Assembly: GCF_013030985.1 (NCBI RefSeq)
Contig: NZ_WPYP01000013.1
Span: 1 to 64,000 of the forward strand
Origin: Ruegeria arenilitoris
GTDB taxonomy: Bacteria; Pseudomonadota; Alphaproteobacteria; Rhodobacterales; Rhodobacteraceae
Length of the DNA stretch: 64,000 bases
Direction of reading: 5' to 3'
The notes beneath the pieces were generated by a model that saw only the letters and a list, made by a program, of their open reading frames with translations, had not been told where the DNA came from and did not search any database. Positions 45,013 through 54,351 of this stretch are shown here, one piece after another (the first letter of the stretch is position 1; the number at the start of each line of letters is the position of its first letter). The position numbers and the translations under genes were made by a program.

Positions 45013-46212
45013 ATGCCAAAAGATGACTTGCAAGTAATGCGCGACTTGATGGAAGCGCAACGGGAAGGGTTCGCCTTGCCGCGTCACTTCTATACGTCTC
45101 AGGCAGTATACGAGAACGATATCAGTACGTTCTGGAATCGTAACTGGATCTGGGTCGGCCATGTCAGCCAAATCGCTGAACCCGGTGACTACTTCCTCTT
45201 CGACTACGGGCCCGAGTCCGTGATTATCGTTCGGGATCGCGAGGGCGAGGTGCGCGCGCATCTGAACGTATGCCGCCACCGGGGATCGCGGGTTTGCGTT
45301 GAAAAGAAAGGCAAGGCGCGCAATTTCATCTGCCCCTATCACGCGTGGACATTTGACCTGAACGGCAAGCTCAGAAACGGGCGGTCAATGGGGGCGGATT
45401 TTGATCCAGGCCAGTACGGATTGTTCCCGGTGCAGGTGAAAGTTTTCCAGGGCTTAATTTTTGTTTGCGTAACGGAAGACGCTCCGCCGCTGGATGCTGC
45501 TTTAGAGAGGCTGGCTCCACTTTCAAAGCCGTTCGATTTTGAGAACCTGAAGGTCGCTCATGAAGCCTCGTATCCGGTTCCTGCGAACTGGAAACTGGCC
45601 TTGGAGAACTATCTGGAATGCTATCACTGTGCCCCGTCCCATCAGGAGTATTCGCGCAGCCATTCCCTGAAAGACCCCGCTCAGGTTCTGGAGTTCAGCG
45701 GGGCACTTCATGAGCGGATGGAAGAGGCTGGAATACCTGCTGAGGAGCTGGACCTGACCGGAGAAAACGCTGTTGCGCCGGGCGCAGATGTGTATTGGCG
45801 GCGCTACCCACTGTTCCCCGGCTACATGACGGGCAGCAAGGACGGTGCGCCCCTGGCTCCGCCTTTGGGTGAACTGAAGGGCCACGATGGCGGCGCCACT
45901 GATCTAGGGATCGGTACGCTGAACTACTTCCTTGTCTATGCAGATCACGTGGTCGGGTACCGGTTCGTGCCGCGCGCCATGCAAGACACGGATATCCAGA
46001 TCGTCTGGTACGTGCGTGGAGATGCGGAAGAGGGGCGCGACTATGACAAGGATGCCCTGACATGGCTGTGGCATGTCACGTCGCTCGATGACGAACGGAT
46101 CATACGGCACAATCAGGAAGGTGTGAACTCGCACCACTTCGTCCCCGGACCACTGTCCGAGATGGAATGGAGCATTCCAGGCTTCTATCGCAACTACTTC
46201 AGCATGATCTGA
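45013..46212 (+). CDS. Rieske non-heme iron oxygenase, betaine N-demethylase type
   Basis: The ATG at 45013 (399 residues) follows GAGGTG and lies eight bases after the previous stop. The Rieske site is Cys87, His89, Cys107 and His110 (NVCRHRGS, FICPYHAW). The mononuclear iron ligands include His205 and His210 (ECYHCAPSH), with a later Asp in SLDDERI likely the third. The family includes Stc2 (stachydrine demethylase), GbcA and similar quaternary-amine monooxygenases, which remove a methyl group as formaldehyde. No dedicated reductase gene (GbcB-like) is in the operon, so electrons must come from elsewhere, or from the neighbouring flavoprotein. Confidence 0.9.
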   Translation: MPKDDLQVMRDLMEAQREGFALPRHFYTSQAVYENDISTFWNRNWIWVGHVSQIAEPGDYFLFDYGPESVIIVRDREGEVRAHLNVCRHRGSRVCVEKKGKARNFICPYHAWTFDLNGKLRNGRSMGADFDPGQYGLFPVQVKVFQGLIFVCVTEDAPPLDAALERLAPLSKPFDFENLKVAHEASYPVPANWKLALENYLECYHCAPSHQEYSRSHSLKDPAQVLEFSGALHERMEEAGIPAEELDLTGENAVAPGADVYWRRYPLFPGYMTGSKDGAPLAPPLGELKGHDGGATDLGIGTLNYFLVYADHVVGYRFVPRAMQDTDIQIVWYVRGDAEEGRDYDKDALTWLWHVTSLDDERIIRHNQEGVNSHHFVPGPLSEMEWSIPGFYRNYFSMI

Positions 46213-46237
46213 GACGCGCAAAATTCGGAGAAAGAAC

Positions 46238-47806
46238 ATGACAGAACTAACGCAGCGCAGATCAAGGCGGCGCGGGGGCGGACGTGAGGCGCGCGCAGCA
46301 GTACGAGCCAGTAACGCCCCTTCGCAGGCGATCTGGCCGGGCATTCCCGGTGGACGATACAAGCCCTTGTCAGGCGCGGACATGTCGCGCATTCACGAGG
46401 CCGCACTCAGCATTCTGGAACGCACAGGGGTCGGGGACCCCACGAAAGAAATTCTCGATCTCGTGGTGCCAAAGGGGGCAACGGTGAACGAGCATGGCAG
46501 GCTGTGCTTTCCTCGGTCCTTGATGGAAGACCTATTGGCCAAGGCGGCTAGCGAATTCTATGTCCATGCACGCGGATCGCGGGCCGGGAAGGACGACATG
46601 CACTGCACCAAGGACAAGGTGTATTACGCAAACTCCGGCACCGCTGTGACCACGTTTGATGCGGAAACGCGCAGTTACCGACCATCAACGCTTAAAGATA
46701 TTTACGACTTTACCCGTTTGGTAGACCGGCTCGACAACATCCACATGACTGGTGATACGGTTTTGGCAACGGATGTTCCTCAGGATTATGAGCATGACAT
46801 GAGTATGCTCTACGCCATTCTGGCGGGCAGCGAGAAACCTTCCTGCCTGACGTTCCGTACGCGCGAGCATATTAAAGACGCAATCCATCTGTTCGATCTG
46901 GCGTCGGGCGGGGAGGGCAAGTTCCTTGAAAAGCCCTCGGTGATTTTTGGCGGGTGCCCCATCGTTTCACCGCTCAGATTTGGGCGGGAAAATCTGGAAA
47001 TCCTGATCGATACAGCGAAAATGGGGCTTGTCTGCGACCTGGCCGTCCCACCACAAGCTGGGGCTACGTCTCCTGCGCCATTGGCTGGTACGCTGGCGCA
47101 GGCGGTGGCAGAGACGTTGTCATGTGTGGCCATCGCCAATTTGATCAATCCGGGTACCCCGGTGGTCTTTGCCGCGTGGCCGTTTATTACCGATCTGCGC
47201 ACTGGATCGTTTACGGGTGGCAGCGGCGAACAGGCGTTGATTTCAGCCGCCGCTATTCAGATGGGCAATTTCTATAACCTGCCGACCAGCGTCGGTTGCG
47301 GCATGACCGATTCCAAAATCCCCGACGCGCAATATGGGTTGGAGAAGGCGCTGACCTTCGCGTTGGCGGCTCATGCCGGGGCCAACAGGCTCTGCGAGTT
47401 TGGTGGGATGCTTGGCAGTTTGATGGGGTGTAGCTTTGAGTCAATGGTCATCGATAACGAAGCTGCGGGCATGATCTCGCGAACGCTTCGCGGGATCGAG
47501 GTTAGCGATGACACGCTTTCGGTCGACGTCATCCATGACTGCGCAATCGACCCCGGACATTTCCTTGGTAACACTCAAACCTTGCAATACATGGAAACTG
47601 AGTTTGTCTACCCGACACTGATGGACCGAGAGCTGACAGATACCTGGGAGAAAGCCGGTCGTCAGGACATGTTCGAACGGAGCCGATCTGTTGTGAATGA
47701 CATTCTGTCCAATCACTACCCAAACTACTTTGGCAGTAAGGTGGACGAAGAGGTTCGGTCCAAGTTCCCGATCAAATTGCCGCCCGAGGCAATGCGCGCC
47801 GGATAA
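46238..47806 (+). CDS. MttB-family (non-pyrrolysine) methyltransferase
   Basis: A 522-residue protein of the trimethylamine methyltransferase (MttB) superfamily: IHEAALSILERTGVGDPTKEIL near residues 50-71, VIFGGCPIVSPLRFGREN, TSPAPLAGTLAQAVAETLSC, SVGCGMTDSKIPDAQYGLEK and LCEFGGMLGSLMGCSFESMV. There is no in-frame UAG, so it is not a pyrrolysine enzyme. Non-Pyl relatives demethylate glycine betaine (MtgB), proline betaine (MtpB) or carnitine (MtcB) onto a corrinoid protein. No corrinoid protein or reactivator is in this window. The basic N-terminus (RRSRRRGGGREAR) is unusual. Last gene of the operon. Confidence 0.88.
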   Translation: MTELTQRRSRRRGGGREARAAVRASNAPSQAIWPGIPGGRYKPLSGADMSRIHEAALSILERTGVGDPTKEILDLVVPKGATVNEHGRLCFPRSLMEDLLAKAASEFYVHARGSRAGKDDMHCTKDKVYYANSGTAVTTFDAETRSYRPSTLKDIYDFTRLVDRLDNIHMTGDTVLATDVPQDYEHDMSMLYAILAGSEKPSCLTFRTREHIKDAIHLFDLASGGEGKFLEKPSVIFGGCPIVSPLRFGRENLEILIDTAKMGLVCDLAVPPQAGATSPAPLAGTLAQAVAETLSCVAIANLINPGTPVVFAAWPFITDLRTGSFTGGSGEQALISAAAIQMGNFYNLPTSVGCGMTDSKIPDAQYGLEKALTFALAAHAGANRLCEFGGMLGSLMGCSFESMVIDNEAAGMISRTLRGIEVSDDTLSVDVIHDCAIDPGHFLGNTQTLQYMETEFVYPTLMDRELTDTWEKAGRQDMFERSRSVVNDILSNHYPNYFGSKVDEEVRSKFPIKLPPEAMRAG

Positions 47807-47826
47807 GCGCTGATGATCGTAGGGCA

Positions 47827-47855
47827 GGCTTCGCAACACTTATCTTTGCGAAGCC
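47827..47855. terminator. Hairpin between convergent genes
   Basis: A perfect 9-base stem, GGCTTCGCA (47827-47835) and TGCGAAGCC (47847-47855), with an 11-base loop. It lies 21 bases after the MttB stop and 16 bases before the convergent aminotransferase end. There is no U-run, but position and strength suit a two-way terminator. Confidence 0.55.
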
Positions 47856-47870
47856 GCTACGCAGTCGTGC

Positions 47871-48730
47871 CTAAGTCTTGAAAACCCCTTGGCGCGTCAG
47901 GTCGTCGGTTGCCAGCCGGATTCCTTTTTCAAGGATGTCGAACATCTCGTTTAATTCGCCCTCCGTGATGATCAGCGGAGGGGAGAACACACACATGTTG
48001 ATGATTGGCCGCAAGATCAGCCCGTTTTCTTGGCAATGGTGATCAATCATCGCACCAACGGACTTATCCAGATCCAATAAATTGTCAGCTTCGGCATCCG
48101 CGACGCATTCAACGCAGCCAACCAGACCCATGCCACGGGCATCGCCGACCAGCGGAAAGTCGGCCAGAGCCTGAAGGCGCTCTTTGAACAGCGGCGTGAT
48201 CGCGCGGACATGTTCCAGAACGCCGTCGCGTTCCTTGATTTCGATGGTTTTCAAACCTGCTGCTGCGCTCACTGGATGGCCCGAATACGTGAAACCGTTT
48301 GAAAAAGTGGCGTTCTGCCCGTTGTCTCGGCTCACATCTGCAATCAGCCGATCAGAGATGATACAGGCCCCCATAGATACATACCCGGACGTCATGCCCT
48401 TGGCGCAAGTTATGATATCAGGTTGAATTCCAAAGACATCTTCCGATGCAAACCAATGTCCAAGCCGTCCAAATCCGGTTACGACCTCGTCCGAAATATA
48501 CAGGACATCGTATTTCCGGCAGATTTCCAGACAGCGCTGATGATACCCATGCGGAGGCACAATGACGCCACCAAAGCACAAGATCGGTTCAGCTATGAAA
48601 GCAGCGACCTTGTCTGCTCCGGTCTGCAGGATCATGTTTTCCAGATCAGCAATTTTTTCGTCCAGGAAGTCATCGATCGTCTGATCGGGGCGAAGCGTGT
48701 AAGGGTTCACGTTCGGCAAAAACCGCGTCA
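47871..48730 (-). pseudogene. Class III aminotransferase, N-terminal third or more deleted
   Basis: About 285 codons match the C-terminal two thirds of a PLP class III aminotransferase: VAAFIAEPILCFGGVIVPPHGYHQ, DVLYISDEVVTGFGRLGHWF (PLP Asp) and DIITCAKGMTSGYVSMGA (PLP Lys). The N-terminal 170-200 residues, including the phosphate-binding part and start, are absent. The frame runs out at about 48730, where the plus-strand BetI-like remnant begins. It cannot fold as a normal enzyme. Relatives act on omega-amines, beta-alanine, taurine and similar compounds. Confidence 0.85.
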
Positions 48731-49111
48731 AGCCCTGTGGACAAGCTGATCTCAATCATAAAGGCGGATTTTGACCCGTTGGTTCTTAATGCGCGGGACG
48801 TTGCGATCTGGATTTCGTTTCGGGCCGAAGCGCTCTCGAATCCACTCATATTTCCTTTCATCGACTCGCGAGACAAAGGTTTCCGAGCGGTGATACTGGA
48901 CTTGTTGTAGCAAATTAAGAGCGAAGGTGAGTACGAAGACGTCGACGTCAAACTTGCAACAGACGCGTTGATCGCTTTGCTGGAAGGGCTCTGGACTGAC
49001 TTCCATTTGCACTCAGATATCTTCAACCCAGACGAGGCTTTGAAGGTCTGCTTCTATGTACTGCAGTCAGTGTTTCCGAACCACTTCGGAACCCTGTCGA
49101 TCCACAGGTGA
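48731..49111 (+). pseudogene. BetI-like TetR regulator, N-terminus deleted
   Basis: From 48731 one frame reads SPVDKLISIIKADFDPLVLN, ARDVAIWISFRAEALSNPLI, then after an in-frame stop at 48908, ATDALIALLEGLWTDFHLHS and YVLQSVFPNHFG, stopping at 49111. This is the ligand domain of a BetI-type TetR protein. The DNA-binding half is missing. It matches the intact regulator at 38170 in the same positions (AMLEGMWTDYLLHPDSF, MFPKHFDL). It abuts the aminotransferase remnant head to head. Confidence 0.85.
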
Positions 49112-49724
49112 ACACAACCGGAAAGCTCAGGAATTAACCACGGGCTGATCGCGACCATTCTAAAACGCCGAACGAACCTGTTTTCAATCAAAGGCGTGCA
49201 CGAGAAGCGTTGGGGCAGGACACCTTCGATGCCGGAACTAAATCCGACCTCGAACCGGAGCAGAACAATGAACTTGATCAGCTACTACTACGGTTCCCGG
49301 CAAAGTGGTTTTGAAAACACGGTGCGGAAAGCGGAAGTTCGCTGCCGTGGTTCGGAAACCTGACATGCATGCAAAATACAGAACTACCTATAGAGTTGTT
49401 CTCGCTCAGCGATGGCATGAGTAACCAGTCCAGCAAATGGCTTTCCAACCAGTACGGAACCAAGACTAGTTTTTCTGATCTAACTTGGCTCGGTATATCA
49501 CTTCAGGTTTTCAATTCTGGTGGGGGCAGAAACCTGTGCTCGTTGATTTTTCTTGCAGAACCGGCAGTACGGTGGTGAGATCGCTTCAGTCATGGGAGGA
49601 CAGGCCGGAATATGTTCTGGCGGACATAAAAAAGACCAAGCAGCCATTTGGCGATTGCCTCTAATGATAGAAGTACCGGTTTGCCGCCAAAATTCTCGGC
49701 TCGGGACACAGGGGAGGAAAGACT
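49112..49724. other. Intergenic upstream of the AfuABC-type operon
   Basis: About 610 bases without a supportable gene. A GCGGAAAGCGGAAGTTCGCT stretch near 49328 resembles the dispersed 31-base repeat in reverse. The promoter of the following ABC operon should lie here, but I cannot point to it. Confidence 0.5.
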
Positions 49725-50750
49725 TTGAAAAATCTGAAGATTACACTGGCAGGTTCGCTGGTCGCATTTGCGGCGTCGCTTAGTGCAGCCCAAGCTGACA
49801 AGCTGACATTTTATTGCTCGGCACAGGAAGATTGGTGTCAACTCATGGCCCGCAGTTTCGAGGATGCTACTGGGATCGACGTTAACATGACCCGCAAGTC
49901 GTCGGGTGAAACGTTCGCGCAAATTCGCGCCGAAAGTTCGAACCCCAAAGGTGATGTATGGTGGGGCGGTACCGGTGATCCTCATTTGCAAGCTGCCGAA
50001 GAAGGTCTGACGATGGAGTACATGTCACCAATGCGTGACCAGTTGCATGACTGGGCTATTTCACAGGCCGAAAGTGCAGGTAACAAGACCATCGGAATTT
50101 ATTCCGGCGCACTGGGCTATGGCTACAATTCCGACCTTTTGGCCGCAAACGGCCTGCCGGAACCCGCATGTTGGAAAGATCTGCTCAAACCGGAATACAA
50201 AGGGCACGTACAGATGGCGAACCCGAATTCCTCGGGCACCGCTTATACGACGCTGGCCTCGATGGTCCAGATTTTTGGCGAGGACGAAGGCTTTGAGTTC
50301 ATGAAGGGCCTGCACTCCAATATCAACCAATATACCAAGTCGGGTTCAGCCCCTATCAAAGCCGCCGGGCGGGGTGAGAACACCATTGGCATCGTCTTCA
50401 TGCATGATGCGGTCAAACAGGCGGTGTCCGGTTTTCCTGTAAAAGTCGTGGCCCCATGCGAGGGTACAGGCTATGAGATTGGCTCGATGTCGATCATCGA
50501 AGGCGCTCGGAACGAAGAGGAAGCCAAAAAGTTCTATGACTGGGCGCTCAGCCCCGAGGCCCAGAATCTCGCGCTTGAGGTTAACGCCTTTCAGGTTCCG
50601 TCCAACAAAAACGCGGAAACCTCTGATAGCGCGCCTGACATGAGCCAGATCAAGCTGATTGACTATGACTTCAAAAAGTACGGCTCGTCAGACGAACGTA
50701 AGCGTCTTTTGCAGAAATGGGACGAAGAGGTCTCTGTTCTGCCTCAGTAA
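49725..50750 (+). CDS. AfuA-type periplasmic binding protein, probably for a phosphorylated sugar
   Basis: A TTG start at 49725 with GGGGAGGAAA just upstream begins a signal peptide (MKNLKITLAGSLVAFAASLS and AAQA) in a 341-residue protein. It belongs to the FbpA/AfuA group usually annotated as ferric-iron binding. The tandem tyrosines that hold iron in FbpA are not present. Instead His227, Asp228 and Glu251 match, with identical spacing, the His205, Asp206 and Glu229 that I recall contacting hexose phosphate in Actinobacillus AfuA. The context of phosphatase genes supports an organophosphate substrate. Confidence in the binding-protein call is high; the ligand is inferred. Confidence 0.82.
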   Translation: MKNLKITLAGSLVAFAASLSAAQADKLTFYCSAQEDWCQLMARSFEDATGIDVNMTRKSSGETFAQIRAESSNPKGDVWWGGTGDPHLQAAEEGLTMEYMSPMRDQLHDWAISQAESAGNKTIGIYSGALGYGYNSDLLAANGLPEPACWKDLLKPEYKGHVQMANPNSSGTAYTTLASMVQIFGEDEGFEFMKGLHSNINQYTKSGSAPIKAAGRGENTIGIVFMHDAVKQAVSGFPVKVVAPCEGTGYEIGSMSIIEGARNEEEAKKFYDWALSPEAQNLALEVNAFQVPSNKNAETSDSAPDMSQIKLIDYDFKKYGSSDERKRLLQKWDEEVSVLPQ

Positions 50751-52967
50751 GTGACTGACACCACAACAAAAACGACCCATCCGGTATTGATCTTTTGGAT
50801 CATCGCCGGGTGGGTCGGTTTCTGCCTGTTGCCATGGTTCATGTTAGAGGACGGCATATGGTCATTCGTATGGCTGATGGATGGATATCCGTTCGACGAA
50901 GACTATGCACCCGCCGCTTTCCTGATTGGGCAAGGCGAAAAGCTTTGGCTTGCGCCGCTATTGGTCCCGCTTGCCTTGCCATTATTGATACTCGGTAAAC
51001 CGAAGTCCGATCCACAATACGCACGCATCCTGATATTGGCCGGGGCCCTGGGTTTTGGCTGGCTAATTGCGCAAGGGTTCTCAATTGGCATTCGCGGGTT
51101 CAATTTCGACTGGATGAAAGCGCTGTTCGGAGAGCCAAAGATCCGCCAGTTCGGCATGGGGTACGGCGCAATGATCTGCGCCACCGCATTTCTGTTTCTG
51201 TTGACCCAAGGCATTGCGGCGCGCGGTGCCATTAACGGCGACGTTTTCGTCGTCAGCGCGATTGGCGGCGTAATCACCATTGTCACGGTTTTCGTCTTTT
51301 TCCCGATTGCGAAGATGCTGTTTGCCGCCTTCGTTACCGAGGATGGTGCCTATTCAGTTTCGGTTTTTGCTTCGAAATTCTTTGATGACCGACTTTGGGG
51401 CCTGGGCTGTTTTGCCGGTGCAAAATGCGGTGCCGCGTGGAACTCACTGTTTCTTGCAGTTCTTGTGGGCTTCATCACGACTGCGCTTGGCCTTTGTTTC
51501 GCACTTGTCGTCACGCGGTCAGGTTTCCGCTTTAAACGCGGGATGCGCGCGCTGACGGTCCTGCCGATTATCACTCCGCCTTTCGTGATCGGCCTCGCGC
51601 TGATCCTGTTGTTCGGGCTATCCGGCTCGGTCACCAGATTTGTGGCCGAGATCTTTGGAGTTCAGCCGACGCGGTGGCTATACGGCATGCCCGGGGTGCT
51701 GATTGCTCAGACACTAGCATTTACGCCAATCGCCTTTCTGGTTTTGATCGGGGTGGTCGAAGGGGTGTCCCCTTCGATGGAAGAGGCCGCCCAAACCCTG
51801 CGGGCCAACCGTTGGCAAACCTTCAAAACCGTATCACTGCCTTTGATGCGCCCCGGCCTGGCCAATGCCTTTCTGCTGGGGTTCATCGAGTCCATGGCCG
51901 ACTTTGGCAACCCACTTGTCTTGGGCGGGAATTTCGATGTGCTGTCGACCGAGATTTTCTTCGCCATCGTTGGCGCGCAATACGATCAGGGCCGCGCCGC
52001 CGTCCTGGCCATGGTGCTCTTGTTCTTCACACTTTCCGCGTTTTATGCGCAGCGCGCGTGGTTGGGAAAAAAAAGCTATACCACCGTTTCAGGTAAAGGC
52101 GATGCGGGCGTGCATCCGTTGATGCCACGCGGCCTTGCCATACCGGTTCTGGGCGTCGCAATTGCCTGGGCGATTTTCACCGCCGTGGTCTACGGGATGA
52201 TCATCTACGGGAGTGTCGTCGAACTGTGGGGCGTCGATAACTCGTTGACGTTCAAGCACTACGTCACGGCCTTCTCTGTCCGCTTCGAGGAAGAGGGCAT
52301 TCGCTGGACCGGAGCCGCCTGGGACAGTTTCTGGACCACGATCACCATCGCCGCCATTGCCGCGCCATTGACTGCAGCAGTGGGGCTGGTCACAGCCTAT
52401 CTGCTGACACGGCAAAACTTTGCGGGCAAGAATGCGTTTGAATTCGGCACGATGCTTTCCTTCGCCATTCCCGGCACCGTTATTGGCGTTAGCTATATCC
52501 TGGCATTCAACGTGCCCCCGATCGAGATCACTGGCACGGGCGTTATCCTTGTCGTCAGCTTTATCTTCCGCAATATGCCGGTTGGGGTTCGCGCGGGTAT
52601 CGCGTCGATGTCGCAGTTGGACAAATCTCTCGACGAGTCCTCGCTAACGCTTGGTGCGAACTCGTGGCAGACATTCAGGCGGGTCATTCTTCCGCTTTTG
52701 CGCCCAGCCATCCTGGCTGCGTTGGTCTACAGTTTTGTTCGGGCAATGACGGCCATTTCGGCGGTGATTTTCCTCGTTTCGGCCGAGTATGACATGGCCA
52801 CCAGCTATATCATCGGTCGGGTCGAGAATAACGACTATGGTCTTGCGATCGCATATTCCACAACGCTGATCTTCGTGATGCTGGCGGCTGTCGGGCTTTT
52901 GCAATTCCTCGTGGGCCGGGTTCAGATCGGGCGGCGCACGCAACTCGGAGCAGAGAAAACGACATGA
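50751..52967 (+). CDS. AfuB/FbpB-type two-domain ABC permease
   Basis: A 738-residue fused permease with two copies of the permease domain and two EAA loops (SMEEAAQTLRANRWQTFKTVSLPLMRPG, about residues 342-369; SLDESSLTLGANSWQTFRRVILPLLRPA, about residues 624-651). The GTG start at 50751 is directly after the binding-protein stop. There is an N-terminal extra region of about 220 residues with several helices, so the protein is longer than FbpB (about 510). It overlaps the ATPase gene by four bases. Confidence 0.88.
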   Translation: MTDTTTKTTHPVLIFWIIAGWVGFCLLPWFMLEDGIWSFVWLMDGYPFDEDYAPAAFLIGQGEKLWLAPLLVPLALPLLILGKPKSDPQYARILILAGALGFGWLIAQGFSIGIRGFNFDWMKALFGEPKIRQFGMGYGAMICATAFLFLLTQGIAARGAINGDVFVVSAIGGVITIVTVFVFFPIAKMLFAAFVTEDGAYSVSVFASKFFDDRLWGLGCFAGAKCGAAWNSLFLAVLVGFITTALGLCFALVVTRSGFRFKRGMRALTVLPIITPPFVIGLALILLFGLSGSVTRFVAEIFGVQPTRWLYGMPGVLIAQTLAFTPIAFLVLIGVVEGVSPSMEEAAQTLRANRWQTFKTVSLPLMRPGLANAFLLGFIESMADFGNPLVLGGNFDVLSTEIFFAIVGAQYDQGRAAVLAMVLLFFTLSAFYAQRAWLGKKSYTTVSGKGDAGVHPLMPRGLAIPVLGVAIAWAIFTAVVYGMIIYGSVVELWGVDNSLTFKHYVTAFSVRFEEEGIRWTGAAWDSFWTTITIAAIAAPLTAAVGLVTAYLLTRQNFAGKNAFEFGTMLSFAIPGTVIGVSYILAFNVPPIEITGTGVILVVSFIFRNMPVGVRAGIASMSQLDKSLDESSLTLGANSWQTFRRVILPLLRPAILAALVYSFVRAMTAISAVIFLVSAEYDMATSYIIGRVENNDYGLAIAYSTTLIFVMLAAVGLLQFLVGRVQIGRRTQLGAEKTT

Positions 52968-54037
52968 GCGAAACGACAATTGCAAGCAAGGCCGCGCCGG
53001 TTCGTTTCGAGGGGGTTTCGAAAGTGTTCGGCAAGGATGTTGTCGCCGTCGACAATATCAACCTGCACGTCGAAGCGGGTAAGCTGGTGACGCTTTTGGG
53101 TCCATCCGGCTGCGGTAAGACAACGACGCTGCGCATGATTGCAGGTCTGGAAATGGCGACCTCGGGCAGAATTCTGATCGGTGACCGGGACGTGACGAAA
53201 CTGCCCGCTACCGACCGTGACGTGTCGATGGTGTTTCAGTCCTACGCCCTGTTTCCACATATGAGCGTGCTGGAAAACGTCATGTATGGGCTGACCTTTT
53301 CCGGTTTCGATAAGCGCGAGGCGCGTTCGCGTGCGTTGCATGGGTTAGATCTTGTTGGCCTCAAGGGTTTTGACAATCGCTTGCCAAGTGAGCTTTCGGG
53401 GGGACAGCAACAGCGTGTCGCCGTCGCCCGTGCTTTGGTTCTGGAGCCTCAGGTCTTGCTTTTTGACGAACCGCTTTCGAATCTCGACGCCAAACTGCGC
53501 CGTCAGGTGCGCGAAGATATCCGCGCCATTCAGCAGGATCTGGGCCTGACGGTCGTCTATGTAACTCACGATCAGGAAGAGGCCCTTGCCGTTTCGGATG
53601 AGATTGTCGTCATGCGAAACGCCGCCATCGCTCAGATCGGTACGCCTCGGAAACTTTATGATGCGCCGATTGACCGCTTCGTGGCCGATTTCATTGGCGA
53701 AGCAAACCTGATTGATTGCACAATTATTGCAATTGAAGGTGATCTGGCCACTATCGAGATTGAGGGGTATCATCACATGCTCCCCTCACGTGATCTGACA
53801 CCCGGGCCCGCAACGCTGGCCGTGCGACCGTCGAGGATCTTGATCGGATCTGACACGGGCATCGCCGCAAAAGTCGCCAAGGCAACCTATGTCGGTGTGC
53901 GGATGGAATACACGCTCACCGGTGCCTTCGGGCAGGTATTTGCCGTGCAGGATGACGTGGACGAGCCGCTGGAGACCGGCACCGAAGTCAAAATGTCCTT
54001 TGCTGAACGCGGCCCTGTTCTGTTGCCGGAAGGGTAA
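52964..54037 (+). CDS. AfuC/FbpC-type ABC ATPase
   Basis: A 357-residue ATPase. Walker A (LGPSGCGKTTTLRM, about residue 44), signature (LSGGQQQRVAVARAL, about residue 144) and Walker B (VLLFDEPLSNLDA) are intact, and a C-terminal TOBE-like part follows from about 280. It overlaps the permease gene by four bases. It powers the import of the AfuA ligand. A broken phosphatase gene follows directly. Confidence 0.92.
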   Translation: MSETTIASKAAPVRFEGVSKVFGKDVVAVDNINLHVEAGKLVTLLGPSGCGKTTTLRMIAGLEMATSGRILIGDRDVTKLPATDRDVSMVFQSYALFPHMSVLENVMYGLTFSGFDKREARSRALHGLDLVGLKGFDNRLPSELSGGQQQRVAVARALVLEPQVLLFDEPLSNLDAKLRRQVREDIRAIQQDLGLTVVYVTHDQEEALAVSDEIVVMRNAAIAQIGTPRKLYDAPIDRFVADFIGEANLIDCTIIAIEGDLATIEIEGYHHMLPSRDLTPGPATLAVRPSRILIGSDTGIAAKVAKATYVGVRMEYTLTGAFGQVFAVQDDVDEPLETGTEVKMSFAERGPVLLPEG

Positions 54038-54038
54038 T

Positions 54039-54330
54039 GTGGGGACGTTGATAATCGTCACCCATCCCGAGGTTGTCGTTGAACCTACTACCCTGATCAC
54101 CGAGTGGCGATTGAGTGAAGCAGGCCGCGCAAATGCGTATCGTTCGAGCAGTCCTGTCACTCGTCGAAAGCCATGAGGGCAGAGATCTCGTGATAGTCAC
54201 CCATGGCGCGGTCGGGACACTTCTTTGGTGTCACTTTGCGGGCAACAAAATCGAACGGCGGTTTGATCAACCCGGTCAGGGCCACTACTGGTGTGCGGAT
54301 ATTGAAACTCGTCAACCTGAATGCGAGTGA
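54039..54330 (+). pseudogene. Histidine phosphatase (PGM-like), internally deleted
   Basis: Two pieces of one histidine phosphatase gene. The first (from GTG 54039) reads GTLIIVTHPEVVV and EWRLSEAGRANA, the N-terminal strand and the region after it (the family RHG motif is degenerate here, THPE). In a second frame from about 54121, VRAVLSLVESHEGRDLVIVTHGAVGTLLWCHF and GQGHYWCADI give the C-terminal part with the second catalytic His (VTHGA). About 60-80 central residues are missing. The gene abuts afuC by two bases and would have been the last gene of that operon. Confidence 0.75.
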
Positions 54331-54351
54331 CGACCGATTGCCTGAAGGACG

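Noticed and set aside
46238-47806. A pyrrolysine-containing trimethylamine methyltransferase
   Set aside because: The frame has no in-frame UAG; it is complete without pyrrolysine, and no pyl genes are in view.
49725-54037. Reading the operon as a plain ferric-iron (FbpABC) transporter
   Set aside because: The paired iron-binding tyrosines are absent and an AfuA-like His-Asp-Glu set is present, beside phosphatase genes.
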